A stretch of DNA of 64,000 bases from Odontesthes bonariensis (lineage: Eukaryota > Chordata > Actinopteri > Atheriniformes > Atherinopsidae), in assembly GCF_027942865.1 (NCBI RefSeq), contig NC_134515.1, forward strand, positions 35,095,449 through 35,159,448. Direction: 5' to 3'. Made by a program: the position numbers and the translations under genes. Below, piece after piece: positions 1 to 10,087 of the stretch (position 1 is the first letter of the stretch; each line of letters opens with the position of its first letter). A model generated the notes under the pieces. It was not told the DNA's origin, did no database searches, and saw only the letters and a list, made by a program, of their open reading frames with translations.

Positions 1-13
1 GATGTGCACCTTA

Positions 14-851
14 AGGCCCTGTCACACTGTTGCGTATGAGAGAAGCGTATGAGTTGCGTATGAAAATTAATAATATCCTTTTCATACGCACGAAAAGTCC
101 TTGAAAATAAAGAATGACTAGCGTATGAGTAGCATATGAACTGCGCATGCCCAGCGTACGTTTCAACGCGCCTATATCAGCAGCCTTTCCACATTGCTCC
201 ATTATTGCAGTAGACGACGCGCTATCAACATCTCTCGAGACATTCATCTCGATCATGCCTCCCAAGAAGCAATCGGCGATTGCCCGGGCCCTGGGTCGAG
301 GAAAAGGCAAAAAAACACAAGAATCATTCTCACCCAAACCTGCTGAAATGCCTGATGCACCTGCGGCTGATGAGTTACATGCTTCTGAGCGATCAAGATC
401 CCCAACTCCTCCTCCTGACCGCTCCCGTGAATCGTCGGTTGCCTGCCGCCTCCATCTCCGCCCGTCTGGCGGAGATGGAGGCGGCAGACGGGCGGAGGCT
501 ATAAATACGCTAGCTGTACGGTACACCTTCATGCCAACATATGGCAATTTATGTCCAGCGTTCTCGACCTATCAGTAACGTACCTATATCGTACCTCTAG
601 CGTATTTAGCGTATGCCTAGCGTATGCTTAGCGTATTAACCATACGCACAAAAGTTTTGAGCATGTTCAAAAATTTATTTCTGCCTCAGCGTATGCCAAC
701 GTATGCCAACGTATGCCAGCGTGCTTGAAACGTATACAACCTATGCCTAACGTTCCCCTGGCGTATGTCAGCGTATACCAGCGTATGAGTGATAATTTTC
801 ATACGCAACTCATATGCTTCTCTCATACCCAACAGTAGTGTGACAGGGCCT
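14..851. mobile_element. Harbinger-like MITE with 3-bp TTA target duplication
   Basis: The left end begins AGGCCCTGTCACAC and the right end is its reverse complement. The inverted repeats stay similar for nearly 60 bp and include the repeated motif GCGTATGA. TTA flanks both ends (11-13 and 852-854), which fits the 3-bp duplications made by PIF/Harbinger transposases. The interior is rich in CGTATG copies (about 600-790) and holds a short open frame beginning at 255 that encodes a basic, Ser/Pro-rich peptide of no recognisable family. No transposase is visible, so this copy is non-autonomous. Confidence 0.75.
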
Positions 852-854
852 TTA

Positions 855-1713
855 TGGAGCTTTGTTATACAGTGTGTTATACAGTTATGTTTACATTTTA
901 TAGTGAGTTTTCAATAAAACTACTCGTATTTGGCTTTGACTGACTGAGCATTTCATATCACAGCTCTCACTTTGCGGAAAAAATATCGGGATATATATCG
1001 TATATCGATATTCAACCTAAATATATCGAGATATGACTTTTGGTCCATATCGCCCAGCCCTAGTATATATGTTATGCTTGCAGTAGCTTTTTGTTTTTGC
1101 TGAAGCCTGGCTGCTCACATACATATAGGGGAAGCTAATGTTGTTCCTCAGGGACTGCTACCATTATCACACTTTGCATGCACTGTATAAAACTGTGTGG
1201 TATTCTGTTGTCCACATTACCAAGTTCATGCCAGAGAAGGGAAAGATTCATATGGACAGGTTTTAATTACGCATCCTGGCACAAATAAAGAAATAGTCTT
1301 GTGTTTAGCCTCATTTTTTCTTTTAGACTTAAGGTTGCAGGTTCGAGACTACAACCTGTTGACAACTCTTTAGTTCTTCAGTGTTACACAAAGGTAAAAA
1401 AGAAAAGCCATGTGGACAAGGGAAAAGCAAAAAAAGCTCAACTATTTCCAAATAACTAAAGTCGTAGAAAAAGCAAAGTCAAGCAAAAGTCAAAGCCAGT
1501 GTGAAATGGCATTTCAGAAACAGTGAAGCAATGTGGGAGAAATAAAATGACAAATGATTACGTTGTATAAAAAATGATAATGCAAAAATGTCCACATTCA
1601 TTTATTATTCCATATATTTTCCTTTATATTTCCACATTTTCTCCATTCTACACTTATTTTTCAATGAATGGCTCTTTATATGTCCCCATTCATTCAGCTA
1701 TACATGATACTAT
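855..1713. other. Non-coding interval with a possible hAT-end fragment
   Basis: AT-rich sequence with no convincing gene. At about 967-1063 it has alternating ATATCG-type sequence ending in CCATATCGCCCAGCCCTA. This resembles the GGGCTGGGCGATATGG ends of common fish hAT MITEs, but only one end is recognisable. Confidence 0.4.
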
Positions 1714-2152
1714 TGTTACGACCCGAGGGTCGTATTTAGTGTGTGTGTGTTAGGACTGCAGCCAGGTGAGTTGGTGAGCAGGTAAGTTGCCCCAGCTGTA
1801 GGTGACTAGATCTAATCAGCTGGGCTGCTTTAAAAGATGCTAGAAGACCCGCCAGTGGTGCCAATGGGTCCAGCTATTGTTGGAGTGTTTTCCAATAGCT
1901 TGTGCAGGTTGTCTGAAGCTTAACTCTTTCAGGGGAAAGAGGTTAACAGTTTGATTTTGGGTTTTGTTGGTCTGTTAATCATTTAGGTTCTTGTTTGTCC
2001 TCAGCAGGTTCCGTTGGGTTTGTGTTTTTCTTCTAGGTTTTGGTTGAATAGTATTACTTTTCTTTTGCAATAAATGACCATTTAAACATCAGCCATCAGT
2101 TCTCCTTGTTTTATTTCCTCAGCTCGGGACACTTTATTGTTACCCCGTAACA
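1714..2152 (+). repeat. 5' LTR of the gypsy element
   Basis: It begins TGTTACGACCC and ends CCCGTAACA, so it has TG...CA termini with a short inverted repeat, and it is followed two bases later by a primer binding site. A polyadenylation-like AATAAA lies near 2068. No second copy of this LTR is visible in the window. Confidence 0.8.
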
Positions 2153-2154
2153 AT

Positions 2155-2172
2155 TGGGGGCTCGTCCGGGAT
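2155..2172 (+). other. tRNA-Pro primer binding site
   Basis: TGGGGGCTCGTCCGGGAT is complementary to the 3' end of tRNA-Pro including CCA. It is the classic proline-tRNA primer site used by many retroelements. Its position 2 bp after the LTR supports the LTR boundary. Confidence 0.85.
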
Positions 2173-2560
2173 TTGGGGAAATATACAGAAGCTGATTGGC
2201 TGTGTGTGTAGCGAGTTGTTTGCTGACGTGTGTGTGGGATTCCCAGTAAGGATAGGTGAGTGTCCAGCTGAACCGAGTGTTCAGTTCTTCCTTCGGGCAC
2301 TCGTTTATTATTTTGATTTGTTATTTTCGGGGCGAATCCTGGGTGGAGATTCACTCTCTGTTGGGGGCAGGCTTTTCAGGGCTTGTGTTGCCGCTGAAGT
2401 TGTGCCTTTTAAAATCGCCTGGCAAGCCTCAGAAGATAGACAGGTGAGTGGTGGGGGGAGGCAGGTACTGGGGATTCTGTGCACGTGACACGGTTGTATA
2501 CAAGTCGGCTGGCGTCTTGTGTTTGCTATTTGGACTACTTTGGTGAGTAACTGTTATAGT

Positions 2561-3302
2561 ATGGCAACCTTTGATCTAGCTTTGTTTGTAGCAGATCCTA
2601 CGGTGGATCAGCTGGATAAATTAAGGAAGCGAGATTTGGATGACGTAGCCGAGCATTATGGCATTTCTGTTGCTAGCTCGCTGCGTAAAGCGGAGTTAAA
2701 AGGGATTATTGTGAAGGCATTGGTTGATGCCGGTGTTCTCTCCCTTACCTTGCCAGTAGATGGACAGCCTGGTGACTCGCAGGTTGGCGTTAAATCCGCC
2801 GCACCCTTTGGTGAGAGTGGCACTGAGCCACCGGTGTTGCCTTTTGTTTCCCCTGTTGTTAAGGCCAGCCTTGTGGGTGAAGGGCCAGTAACTTTGCCAC
2901 AGTTTCAACCATTTTCTATGGAATCTTCCATGGCATCCCGAATCGATACCCGTATAAAGGTCCGATTAGCTCGCCTCCAACTTGAAAAAGAGGAGCGAGA
3001 GCAAGAACGGGAGCTCCAACTCCGGGAGAGATTGGAACTCAGCAGGTTGGAAGCAGATACTAAGATCCGACTTCGTCAGTTGGAGTGGCAGTCGAGAGGT
3101 TCAGGGAATTCTTCAGACAAATCTGTCCACTTGCAGACAGAGTCCAACTCTGAGCAACCGATTGAGGTAAGCAAATACATAGCATTAGTTCCTGTTTTCC
3201 GCGAGGCTGAAGTCGAGTCTTACTTCAGTGCATTTGAGCGCATTGCGAGTGCTCTGCGCTGGCCAAACGATGTGTGGGCGATTCTGTTACAGTGCAAACT
3301 GA
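2561..3302 (+). pseudogene. gypsy gag, truncated
   Basis: The frame opens at 2519, but the ATG at 2561 (MATFDLALF) is the likelier start. The first 70 residues resemble a SAP-like helix-extended-helix. A charged, Glu/Arg-rich coiled coil follows at about residues 135-185. The protein then enters a capsid-like region (YFSAFERIASALRW, then LLQCKL) typical of fish gypsy gag. The reading frame is broken at 3303 by a MITE; removing the MITE continues gag for only about four codons before the deletion joint with integrase. Capsid C-terminus, nucleocapsid and protease are missing. Confidence 0.75.
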
Positions 3303-3876
3303 AGGGCGGTTTATGGTCGGAAACCAGGTCGTCTGCGTGTGTGTCGCAGTTAACGCAGACATGCCCCCCCCCCCCACCCCCTTACACAGACACTCTGGTG
3401 TACCTCCCCAAAATTGTAACTCACCGCAGACAGTGCCGCAGATATCGTCGCAGGGAGGAGAGAAAGGAGGCCTCTGATTGGTCAACTCTACATCCGCTCT
3501 ACACTATGCGTATTTCCGGTTTGCTAACAGGCTAATGGTGACGCTAACCGTGCTAACCGCGACGCTTCTTTCGCCTCTCTGCCAGCTCCAGTAGTAGCAA
3601 TATTTCTTCTATTTCTAGATCGATCAGCTGCATCTCAATCAAAGTGCGCATTCGTCCAGTCGCCATTGTTGTTGAATGACCTCCGTAACCGGAAGAGAAA
3701 CACGCCACCCACCACACCCACAATCCTAGCTTGTTCGTGATTGTCCCTCTTGCGTTGTGGCGTGGAATTAACATAGCGCAGACCGCGCTTCAAAATTGGG
3801 CATAAATCAAAAATAACTGCGTCATGTCTGCGACAAGCTCACTGCGACACACTGCTGCGAGAGTATACACGGCCCT
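3303..3876 (-). mobile_element. Harbinger-derived insertion inside the gypsy element
   Basis: The ends are AGGGCGGTTTAT on the left and an imperfect inverted copy ending ACACGGCCCT on the right, flanked by TGA at 3300-3302 and 3877-3879. Both subterminal regions carry GTCGCAG/GTCTGCG motifs. On the - strand, 3553-3774 encodes a 73-residue peptide ending in a leucine-rich then Arg/Lys-rich stretch (ILLLLELAERRKKRRG). This resembles the start of Harbinger transposases, so the copy looks like an internally deleted autonomous element. With the TGA duplication collapsed, the gag frame reads on in its expected KLTG context. Confidence 0.65.
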
Positions 3877-3879
3877 TGA

Positions 3880-5276
3880 CTGGTAATTCCTCCAGCCCCT
3901 TTGCATCCTATTCCAGCGGTTGGAGCACCCTTTGAGCATGTTATTGTGGATTGTGTGGGTCCTTTGCCAAGAACTAAGTCTGGGTACCAGTTTTTACTCA
4001 CTGTAATGTGTATAACCACGCGGTTTCAGGCTATTCCCCTGCGAAAAATTACTGCGACTGTGGTGAGTAAAGCATTGATTAAATTCTTTACAACTTTTGG
4101 TTTACCTCGTGTGGTGCAGACAGATCAAGGCACTAATTTTCTGTCAAGAACATTCAAACAGACTTTGCAGTCCTTGGGAGCGTCTCATGCTGTGAGCAGC
4201 GCCTATCATCCTGAGTCACAGGGCGCATTGGAGCGATGGCACCAAACATTAAAGGCTACAAATGCTACAAAGGTTTTGCTATGAGACGGGTAAGGACTGG
4301 GATGAGGGGTTACCTTTCATGCTGTTTGCCATTCGGGATGCAAAACAGGAATCCCTTGGATTCAGTCCTTCTGAACTGCTGTTTGGACATAATGTCCGTG
4401 GTGTTACAAGATAAGTTCACAAGTAACCCTCCATCTAAAACCAGTGTGGCGGACTTTGTTTCATAGTGCAGGGCACGGTTGCATAGGGCAACTGCTGCTG
4501 CTAAAGAAACTCTGTCAGAATCCCAAGGAGCCATGAAGAAACGCTATGACCGTAAGGCGGCTGTGCGCTGTTTTAAACCAGGCGACCAGGTGTTAGTGTT
4601 GTCACCATTACCAGCAACTGCTCTCAGTACTCGGTTCCTGGGTCCTTATGTGATGGAGAGGAAAGTATCTGACACTGATTATGTGATTAACACTCCTGAA
4701 CGTAGAAGGAAGACACGACTGTGTCATGTGAACATGCTCAAGCCTTATTTTTCCAGAGACTGTGGTCCAGTGCGGAGTGACAAGTCAGTGGGGTCCATTT
4801 CACTGGTGTGTGTTGAGACAGAGGCTGACGATGAACTCAAAATGCCCTCTGGTGGCCAACAGAGTGGTAGGCTAACCAACACTGAGTTTCTGTCTGATGC
4901 CCATATTTCTCTGTCTTATCTTCCAGAAGAACATAAGAACGACATCTTGGCGTTATTTGAGTCATTTCCTGAACTATTTGGTGATGTTCCATCATGCACT
5001 GATGTCTTGGAGCATGATATTGATGTGGGTGATGCTTCTCCAATAAAACAACACGCTTATCGCTGTTCGTTAGACAAGTGGCAGTTAATGAAGTCTGAGG
5101 TGGAGTATTTAATAGAACATGGACTAGCTAAGCCTAGTCACAGCCCATGGAGTTCTCCATGCTTGCTGCCTCCCAAGTCTGACGGCACACCCCGTTTTTG
5201 TACCGACTTCAGGAAGGTAAACCCTCTGGTTTTCTTGGCGCAGATGTACAACCATAACCAACGGTTAATGCGGTGG
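3880..5276 (+). pseudogene. gypsy integrase followed by RT and RNase H remnants
   Basis: 3901-4284 encodes an integrase core: VDCVGPLPRTKSGYQF with the first Asp, QTDQGTNFLS with the second Asp, and HPESQGALERWHQ with the Glu. The frame shifts near 4284 and continues through GFSPSELLFG, meets a TAG stop near 4464, then runs open from 4479. That part includes a C-terminal GPY-like module (FLGPYVMERKVSDTDYVI, ending LKPYF near 4750). It continues into an RT leader (IEHGLAKPSHSPWSSPCLLPPK, then FCTDFRKVN), which is fused to an RNase H tail at about 5220. The RT catalytic YxDD block is absent, so this copy cannot be functional. Confidence 0.75.
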
Positions 5277-8200
5277 TGGGGGCTCGTCCGGGAGCTACTG
5301 GCCACAGATTTCTTAAGTTTAGCCAGATCTATGACTGTATTAATCCATTGTTGTTGTGACAAAGCATGGGGAGTTTTCCATCTTTGTGCGATTATTTTTT
5401 TAGCGGCAGTTAGGGCTACCAAACACCAGCGTTGATGCATCAAGGAAAGGTCTAGCTCAGTAAAATCGTTCAGTAGCAAAATCCTTGGAGAGCAAGGGAT
5501 GGTACTGTCAAGAATAGAAGAAATCTTTTTAGAAACAATTTCCCAAAATGTTTTTACCCCGGGGCAGTCCCAGACCATATGTAGAAATGTTCCTGTAGCT
5601 CCTAAAGAGCACAGCTCGCATGTCGGTGATGATTTTCTTTTCATGTAAAATAATTTAAGAGGAGTAGTATAAAGTCTGTGAATAAAGTTATAATGAATCA
5701 TCTGATGGTTAGGGTTACGTGATGATAAAACTATCTTTGGCCATACTGTTGTCCAGTTGATTGTGGAAGGTGCAATTGAAAGATCATGGCTCCAAAGCGT
5801 ATCAACTTGTATAGGCTTTACCACACCTTCAGCAATGCGAGTATATAGATTGGAAACCAAACCTTTGGTGGATAAACAAATCTTTTGTATGGGGTGACAC
5901 TCCAGTTTTTCTCCCCAGGGGACCCCGTATGCACGAAGAGCACTACGAATTTGTAGGTAAAAGAAAAAAGAAGTACCAGGTAAATTGTAGTGGGATTTTA
6001 AGTCTTGAAAAGATCTTAATGTATTATTGGATGTAATGTCGGAGAGGGTATTAATCCCTTTATCACTCCACTGAGGAAAAGAAATTGGGTGTTTCCCCAA
6101 ATAGAGATTAAAGTTATTGAATAAAGGGAGGTGAGAGTGATATTTCAGGTGGGTTTTGGAATAGCATTCTACAATTCTCCAGGTGGCAACAAGGTGTGAG
6201 ACAAGGGAGCCAAACTTGGATTTACACATTTTAAGAGGAATATTGGAATGGATTAAATCCTCAAGCCTATGTGGTTTGACCAAATTTTCCTCCAAAGGTC
6301 GCCAGGCCACTTGTGCTCCCTTATTAAACCAGGTGCTGAGAGGTCGAAGAGTTGAAGCCCAGAAATGGTGCTCAAAGTTTGGAACCCCAAGGCCACCAGA
6401 GACTTTCTGTCTTTGCAATGTAGACATTTTAATCCTTGGGCGCTTTCCTTTCCACACATAATTACATAGCAGTCTATGTAATTTCTCCCAATGACCAGGA
6501 GGGGGAGCCAAGGGTAACATGGTACTGCAGAAATTAACTCGTGGAAGGATATTCATCTTAATAATTGAAACTCGTGCGCTAAATGTGTTGGGAATGGACA
6601 TCCATCTCGCTAGATCATTTTCCACCTGCTTAAGTGTCTTATTATAGTTAAAAGCCAAGGTAGTTTGTAATAAAGGAAAAATGGATAATCCCAAGTATTT
6701 AAATTGGTCAACCACAGGCACATTGGTTGGTAGCGATACTTGCTTCATAATATTGTTCAGAGGTAATAAAGCCGATTTAGACCAGTTAATCGTGTAACCT
6801 GATATATCAGAGAAATAATTAAATATCGATAATACATGTGGAGTAGATTTAGTTACATCCCCCAGGTATAATAAAATATCATCACAGTAGAGAGAAATGA
6901 AATGGTCCGTTCCATGTACAGTAATAGGAGTGTGTGATGATTGACGTACCTTCTGTGCCAAGGGTTCAAGTGATAATACAAACAAAAGCGGAGAAATAAC
7001 ACATCCTTGTCTGGAGCTGCGGCCCACTGGGAATAAAGGTGAACAAATATTTCCCGTCATCACCATAGCAGAAGGAGAAGCATAAAGTGTTTTTATCATG
7101 TTAATGTAATTGACACCAAAACCCATATGGCGAAGGATAGCCCATAAATAATGCCATTCCAAAATGTCAAATGCTTTTTTTGCGTCTAGTGATAACACAG
7201 CATAAGGAGATTTGGCCACAGCAGATTGCTCAAGTATATGCAATAATCTGCGAACGTTGTCAGCAGATAACCGCGATTTCACAAAACCTGTTTGGTCGGG
7301 ATGTATAAGTTTGTTCATAAGTGGCTCCAATCTTAGAGCAAGTATTTTGGCGAACAATTTAATATCGGTGTTCAGAAGAGATAATGGACGGTAGTTTGCG
7401 CAGTCGTTCGGATCTTTACCCTTTTTATGCAATAATGTAATCGTGGCGGTGTTCACATTCCTTGAAAAGGATCCACTTGAAATCGCATGGTTTATCATGT
7501 TTAACAATAAAGGGCCAAGTTGAGACCAGAATTTCAAGTACAGTTCAGGTGGAATCCCATCAAAGCCCGGCGATTTACCTTTATTAAGACTGTGTAAGGC
7601 CGACTCTAGTTCGGACAGGGTAATTGGTGCATCAAGACAAGAAGCCTCATGAGGTAACACTTTGGTAAGATTTAGGTCTTTAACAAATACTTCAAATTTC
7701 ATAGGGTCATAGAGAACCTCAGAACGGTATAGATTAGAGTAGAATGTACGAAACATTTGGTTAATTAGTTTCGGGTCTGTTACCAAAGTTCCGTCCGGTG
7801 CCTTTATGGATGGTGTGTGCGCAAAGCTTTCGCAGGAGCGCAGGCTTACGGCTAATGACCGGCTAGGGCGAGCTCCTTCAAAATAATGGTTTTGTCGTGT
7901 GCGATGAATAAGGAAATCGGCCCGTTGTCTATACAGCGAGTCAAGCTCATCTTTAACCTTTTTACGTTGTGATGTTAAATCTACAGAGACAGTATTATGC
8001 ATAGCGTATTCCAGTTGTTTCAGATCGCGCTCCAATTCAAAGACTCTGCGCCGACGGGTCTTATTTAAATGAGAGGAAAACGATATGCAGTTGCTCCGAA
8101 TGTATCCCTTCACCGAGTCCCATAATACACGAACGTCTTCCACAGAGTGCTCGTTAAAATGTAAAAATTCGACCAGACCTGTTTCAAGCTGATTCACAAA

Positions 8201-8977
8201 GTTCTCTTCGTGTAACAAAGAAGTATTAAAGCGCCAGCGTGGGGCACGGTCCCGAGACGTCGAAATGTTACCTCGACAGATGACTGCTTTATGGTCAGAG
8301 AAAGCCAAGGGGAGCATATCAGTACTCACGTTATCAAAAAAACTGTTAGATATAAAGATAAAATCTATCCTTGAAAATGACTGGTGTCTTGCAGAATAAA
8401 ACGAGAAGTCACGTTGATTGTTATTGGTAGTACGCCATATATCCATTAATGCAAAATCTTGAGCCCATTTCCTTAATGCACCCGACGCTAGCTTCTGATC
8501 ACTGCCCTCTGTAATAGCCGTCCTATCTAAGGAATGGTCCCAAACTGCATTAAAATCTGCTCCAACTATTAATCGGTAGTCAGATAGGTCATGCATTATA
8601 TTGGACAAGCGCGCATAAAACTCAACATCAAAAGTATTGGGCGCGTATACAGACAAAAAGGCTATTTTCTTATTTTCTATAATGGTCTTCATAAATGTGA
8701 TTCTACCATCCGAGTCATTACCCACATCTACGTTGGTAAACTGAAAGTTTCGTCGAACAAGGATTAATACACCTTTAGTTTTATTAAGAGCAGAAGCACT
8801 TGCCTTTACACAATAATGGTTGTTTTGTAATTTGTGGACATCTTTTATTAGCAGGTGGGATTCGCTAACCAAGGCTATATCCACCTTCTCTCTCTTCAAT
8901 GTATCCAAAAAACTTGTGTGCTTATGTGGCAAATTAAGGCCACGCGCATTAAAAGAAAGCACAGTAAGTTTTGTCAT
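5138..8977 (-). CDS. L1-type ORF2 protein: endonuclease-reverse transcriptase
   Basis: The open frame is 1,279 codons and encodes the nicking and reverse-transcribing enzyme of a LINE. The N-terminal APE endonuclease shows SFNARGL (Asn), LVSESHLL (Glu), VGADFNAVWDHS (Asp, Asn) and FSDHKAVI (Asp-His). The RT shows GKSPGFDGIPPELY, LDAKKAFDILEWHYLW (first catalytic Asp), RQGCVISPLLFVLSLEPLA and LYCDDILLYLGD (YxDD). A C-terminal Cys-His cluster (CELCSLGATGTFLHMVWDCP) matches the L1 zinc-knuckle-like motif. Recognisable LINE sequence ends near 5295; the last roughly 50 codons run by chance through the antisense of the gypsy remnant, so the true C-terminus is lost. All catalytic residues I can check are present. 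Confidence 0.85.
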   Translation of the reverse strand: MTKLTVLSFNARGLNLPHKHTSFLDTLKREKVDIALVSESHLLIKDVHKLQNNHYCVKASASALNKTKGVLILVRRNFQFTNVDVGNDSDGRITFMKTIIENKKIAFLSVYAPNTFDVEFYARLSNIMHDLSDYRLIVGADFNAVWDHSLDRTAITEGSDQKLASGALRKWAQDFALMDIWRTTNNNQRDFSFYSARHQSFSRIDFIFISNSFFDNVSTDMLPLAFSDHKAVICRGNISTSRDRAPRWRFNTSLLHEENFVNQLETGLVEFLHFNEHSVEDVRVLWDSVKGYIRSNCISFSSHLNKTRRRRVFELERDLKQLEYAMHNTVSVDLTSQRKKVKDELDSLYRQRADFLIHRTRQNHYFEGARPSRSLAVSLRSCESFAHTPSIKAPDGTLVTDPKLINQMFRTFYSNLYRSEVLYDPMKFEVFVKDLNLTKVLPHEASCLDAPITLSELESALHSLNKGKSPGFDGIPPELYLKFWSQLGPLLLNMINHAISSGSFSRNVNTATITLLHKKGKDPNDCANYRPLSLLNTDIKLFAKILALRLEPLMNKLIHPDQTGFVKSRLSADNVRRLLHILEQSAVAKSPYAVLSLDAKKAFDILEWHYLWAILRHMGFGVNYINMIKTLYASPSAMVMTGNICSPLFPVGRSSRQGCVISPLLFVLSLEPLAQKVRQSSHTPITVHGTDHFISLYCDDILLYLGDVTKSTPHVLSIFNYFSDISGYTINWSKSALLPLNNIMKQVSLPTNVPVVDQFKYLGLSIFPLLQTTLAFNYNKTLKQVENDLARWMSIPNTFSARVSIIKMNILPRVNFCSTMLPLAPPPGHWEKLHRLLCNYVWKGKRPRIKMSTLQRQKVSGGLGVPNFEHHFWASTLRPLSTWFNKGAQVAWRPLEENLVKPHRLEDLIHSNIPLKMCKSKFGSLVSHLVATWRIVECYSKTHLKYHSHLPLFNNFNLYLGKHPISFPQWSDKGINTLSDITSNNTLRSFQDLKSHYNLPGTSFFFYLQIRSALRAYGVPWGEKLECHPIQKICLSTKGLVSNLYTRIAEGVVKPIQVDTLWSHDLSIAPSTINWTTVWPKIVLSSRNPNHQMIHYNFIHRLYTTPLKLFYMKRKSSPTCELCSLGATGTFLHMVWDCPGVKTFWEIVSKKISSILDSTIPCSPRILLLNDFTELDLSLMHQRWCLVALTAAKKIIAQRWKTPHALSQQQWINTVIDLAKLKKSVASSSRTSPHHRINRWLWLYICAKKTRGFTFLKSVQKRGVPSDLGGSKHGELHGL
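5277..5293 (+). other. Second 17-nt tRNA-Pro-complementary sequence at the gypsy/LINE boundary
   Basis: TGGGGGCTCGTCCGGGA is identical over 17 nt to the primer site at 2155-2171. It sits just after the RNase H remnant and just before the 3' end of the oppositely oriented L1-type LINE. Its origin is uncertain: a primer-site remnant, a template switch involving tRNA-Pro, or less likely chance similarity in RNase H or LINE coding sequence. Confidence 0.5.
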
Positions 8978-9145
8978 TCACATCGTTGTGGAGAAAGAGG
9001 GTGAGCTGTAAATAGTAAAGCGTCCAGTAAACACACAAAAAAAAAAAAAAAAAAAAACCAGGAGAGCAAGACCTGTAATTCCCAACCCATGTATCCAAAC
9101 ACACAAGCACATGCACACACAAACCAGACACCCACGCACGACCCC

Positions 9146-9181
<36 letters not shown>

Positions 9182-10087
9182 ACCCACGCACACACCCACG
9201 CACGGCAGCAAGCGGAGCCCCCCCCCCCCCAACACACACACACACACACACTACACACTGGACAAAACAAAGAAAAAATAACAAATAACGCAAAAACCCT
9301 ACAGTACATGGGTATTACTGATGTACCCATGTTACCCCAACCCACCAAACTAATAGAGGTCAAGTCCGCAGAAAAAACCCCAAGAGGGAGAAAAGAAAAA
9401 TAATAATCCAATAAGTAAAACCTTATCTTCGAGACTAAAGGAGGTAGGAAAAAAAAAAAGGGGGAACACGTCAGTCCATAATCTCCCAGATCCAAACTCA
9501 GTTAACTGCATCTCCGCAAGTAGGGACTTCATATTCACCATTGTAGCGCGATTAGACAAATAATTATCCTTGGGTCAATAAACAGTGCAGTCAATATTAA
9601 GTCTAAAATGTCCAGGTTGAGATGAAAATAAATTAGGAATGTTGTAGGTATAAGTAAACATAGATTGCCATAAGCATAGGTTGCCAAAATAAACATAGTC
9701 CTAAATAGATTGCATGGATTGCCATAATAAAATAAGCAAAAATAACCCTATGAAATAGGCCTATGAGGTCTCAGATTACATCCCAATTTCAACAGCAAAT
9801 AGGACAACACTGCAATCTGATATGTCCAGAAGAAATCCAGAATAGAATATACCAAATAAACTAATCCCAGATGACCACACAGTAGGTAAGGGCAAGACAA
9901 AAAAAAAAAGTGGCATATTATGCAGTCTCGGATAACAAAATCATGTAGCAAAAAAGAGAGAAATCATCAGAAGGTTAGCCACCACATAAATAAGGCCGAT
10001 AAAAAATATAGGCGTATTGGAAAAATAGTGTCACTTTCCACTTGTCACTTACCCCCGTCCCAGGGCGCAGAGATCAGCGCTGGTTAG
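8978..10087 (-). repeat. Long spacer between L1 ORF1 and ORF2, with microsatellites
   Basis: About 1.1 kb without a retrotransposon reading frame separates ORF1 from ORF2. It includes a poly(A) run at about 9038-9056, (CA)n tracts at about 9151-9178 and 9232-9250, a C-run near 9220, and a further A-run near 9450. It is much longer than the usual short L1 inter-ORF gap and may contain a secondary insertion; no clear target duplication was found. Confidence 0.55.

Larger units (their letters stand above)
1714..5276 (+). mobile_element. Internally deleted Ty3/gypsy retrotransposon with Gmr1-like IN-before-RT order
   Basis: The order on the + strand is 5' LTR, tRNA-Pro primer site, gag, integrase, a GPY-like domain, the start of reverse transcriptase, then the end of RNase H. 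Integrase before RT is the Ty1/copia-like order known for the Gmr1 group of Ty3/gypsy elements. Two deletions are visible. One joins gag (just after the LQCKL motif) to the integrase near 3890. The other joins RT (TDFRKVN) directly to the RNase H tail (PLVFLAQMYNHNQRLMRW) near 5220. No 3' LTR is seen in the window. The copy is dead and also carries a frameshift and a stop in the integrase region. Confidence 0.8.

Noticed and set aside
5138..5294. C-terminal roughly 50 codons of the L1 ORF2 frame
   Set aside because: This part reads antisense through the gypsy RT/RNase H remnant, so it is a chance extension rather than LINE sequence.
9089..9403. Open frames across the (CA)n tract, for example His-Thr repeats
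   Set aside because: They are microsatellite translations with no coding signature.
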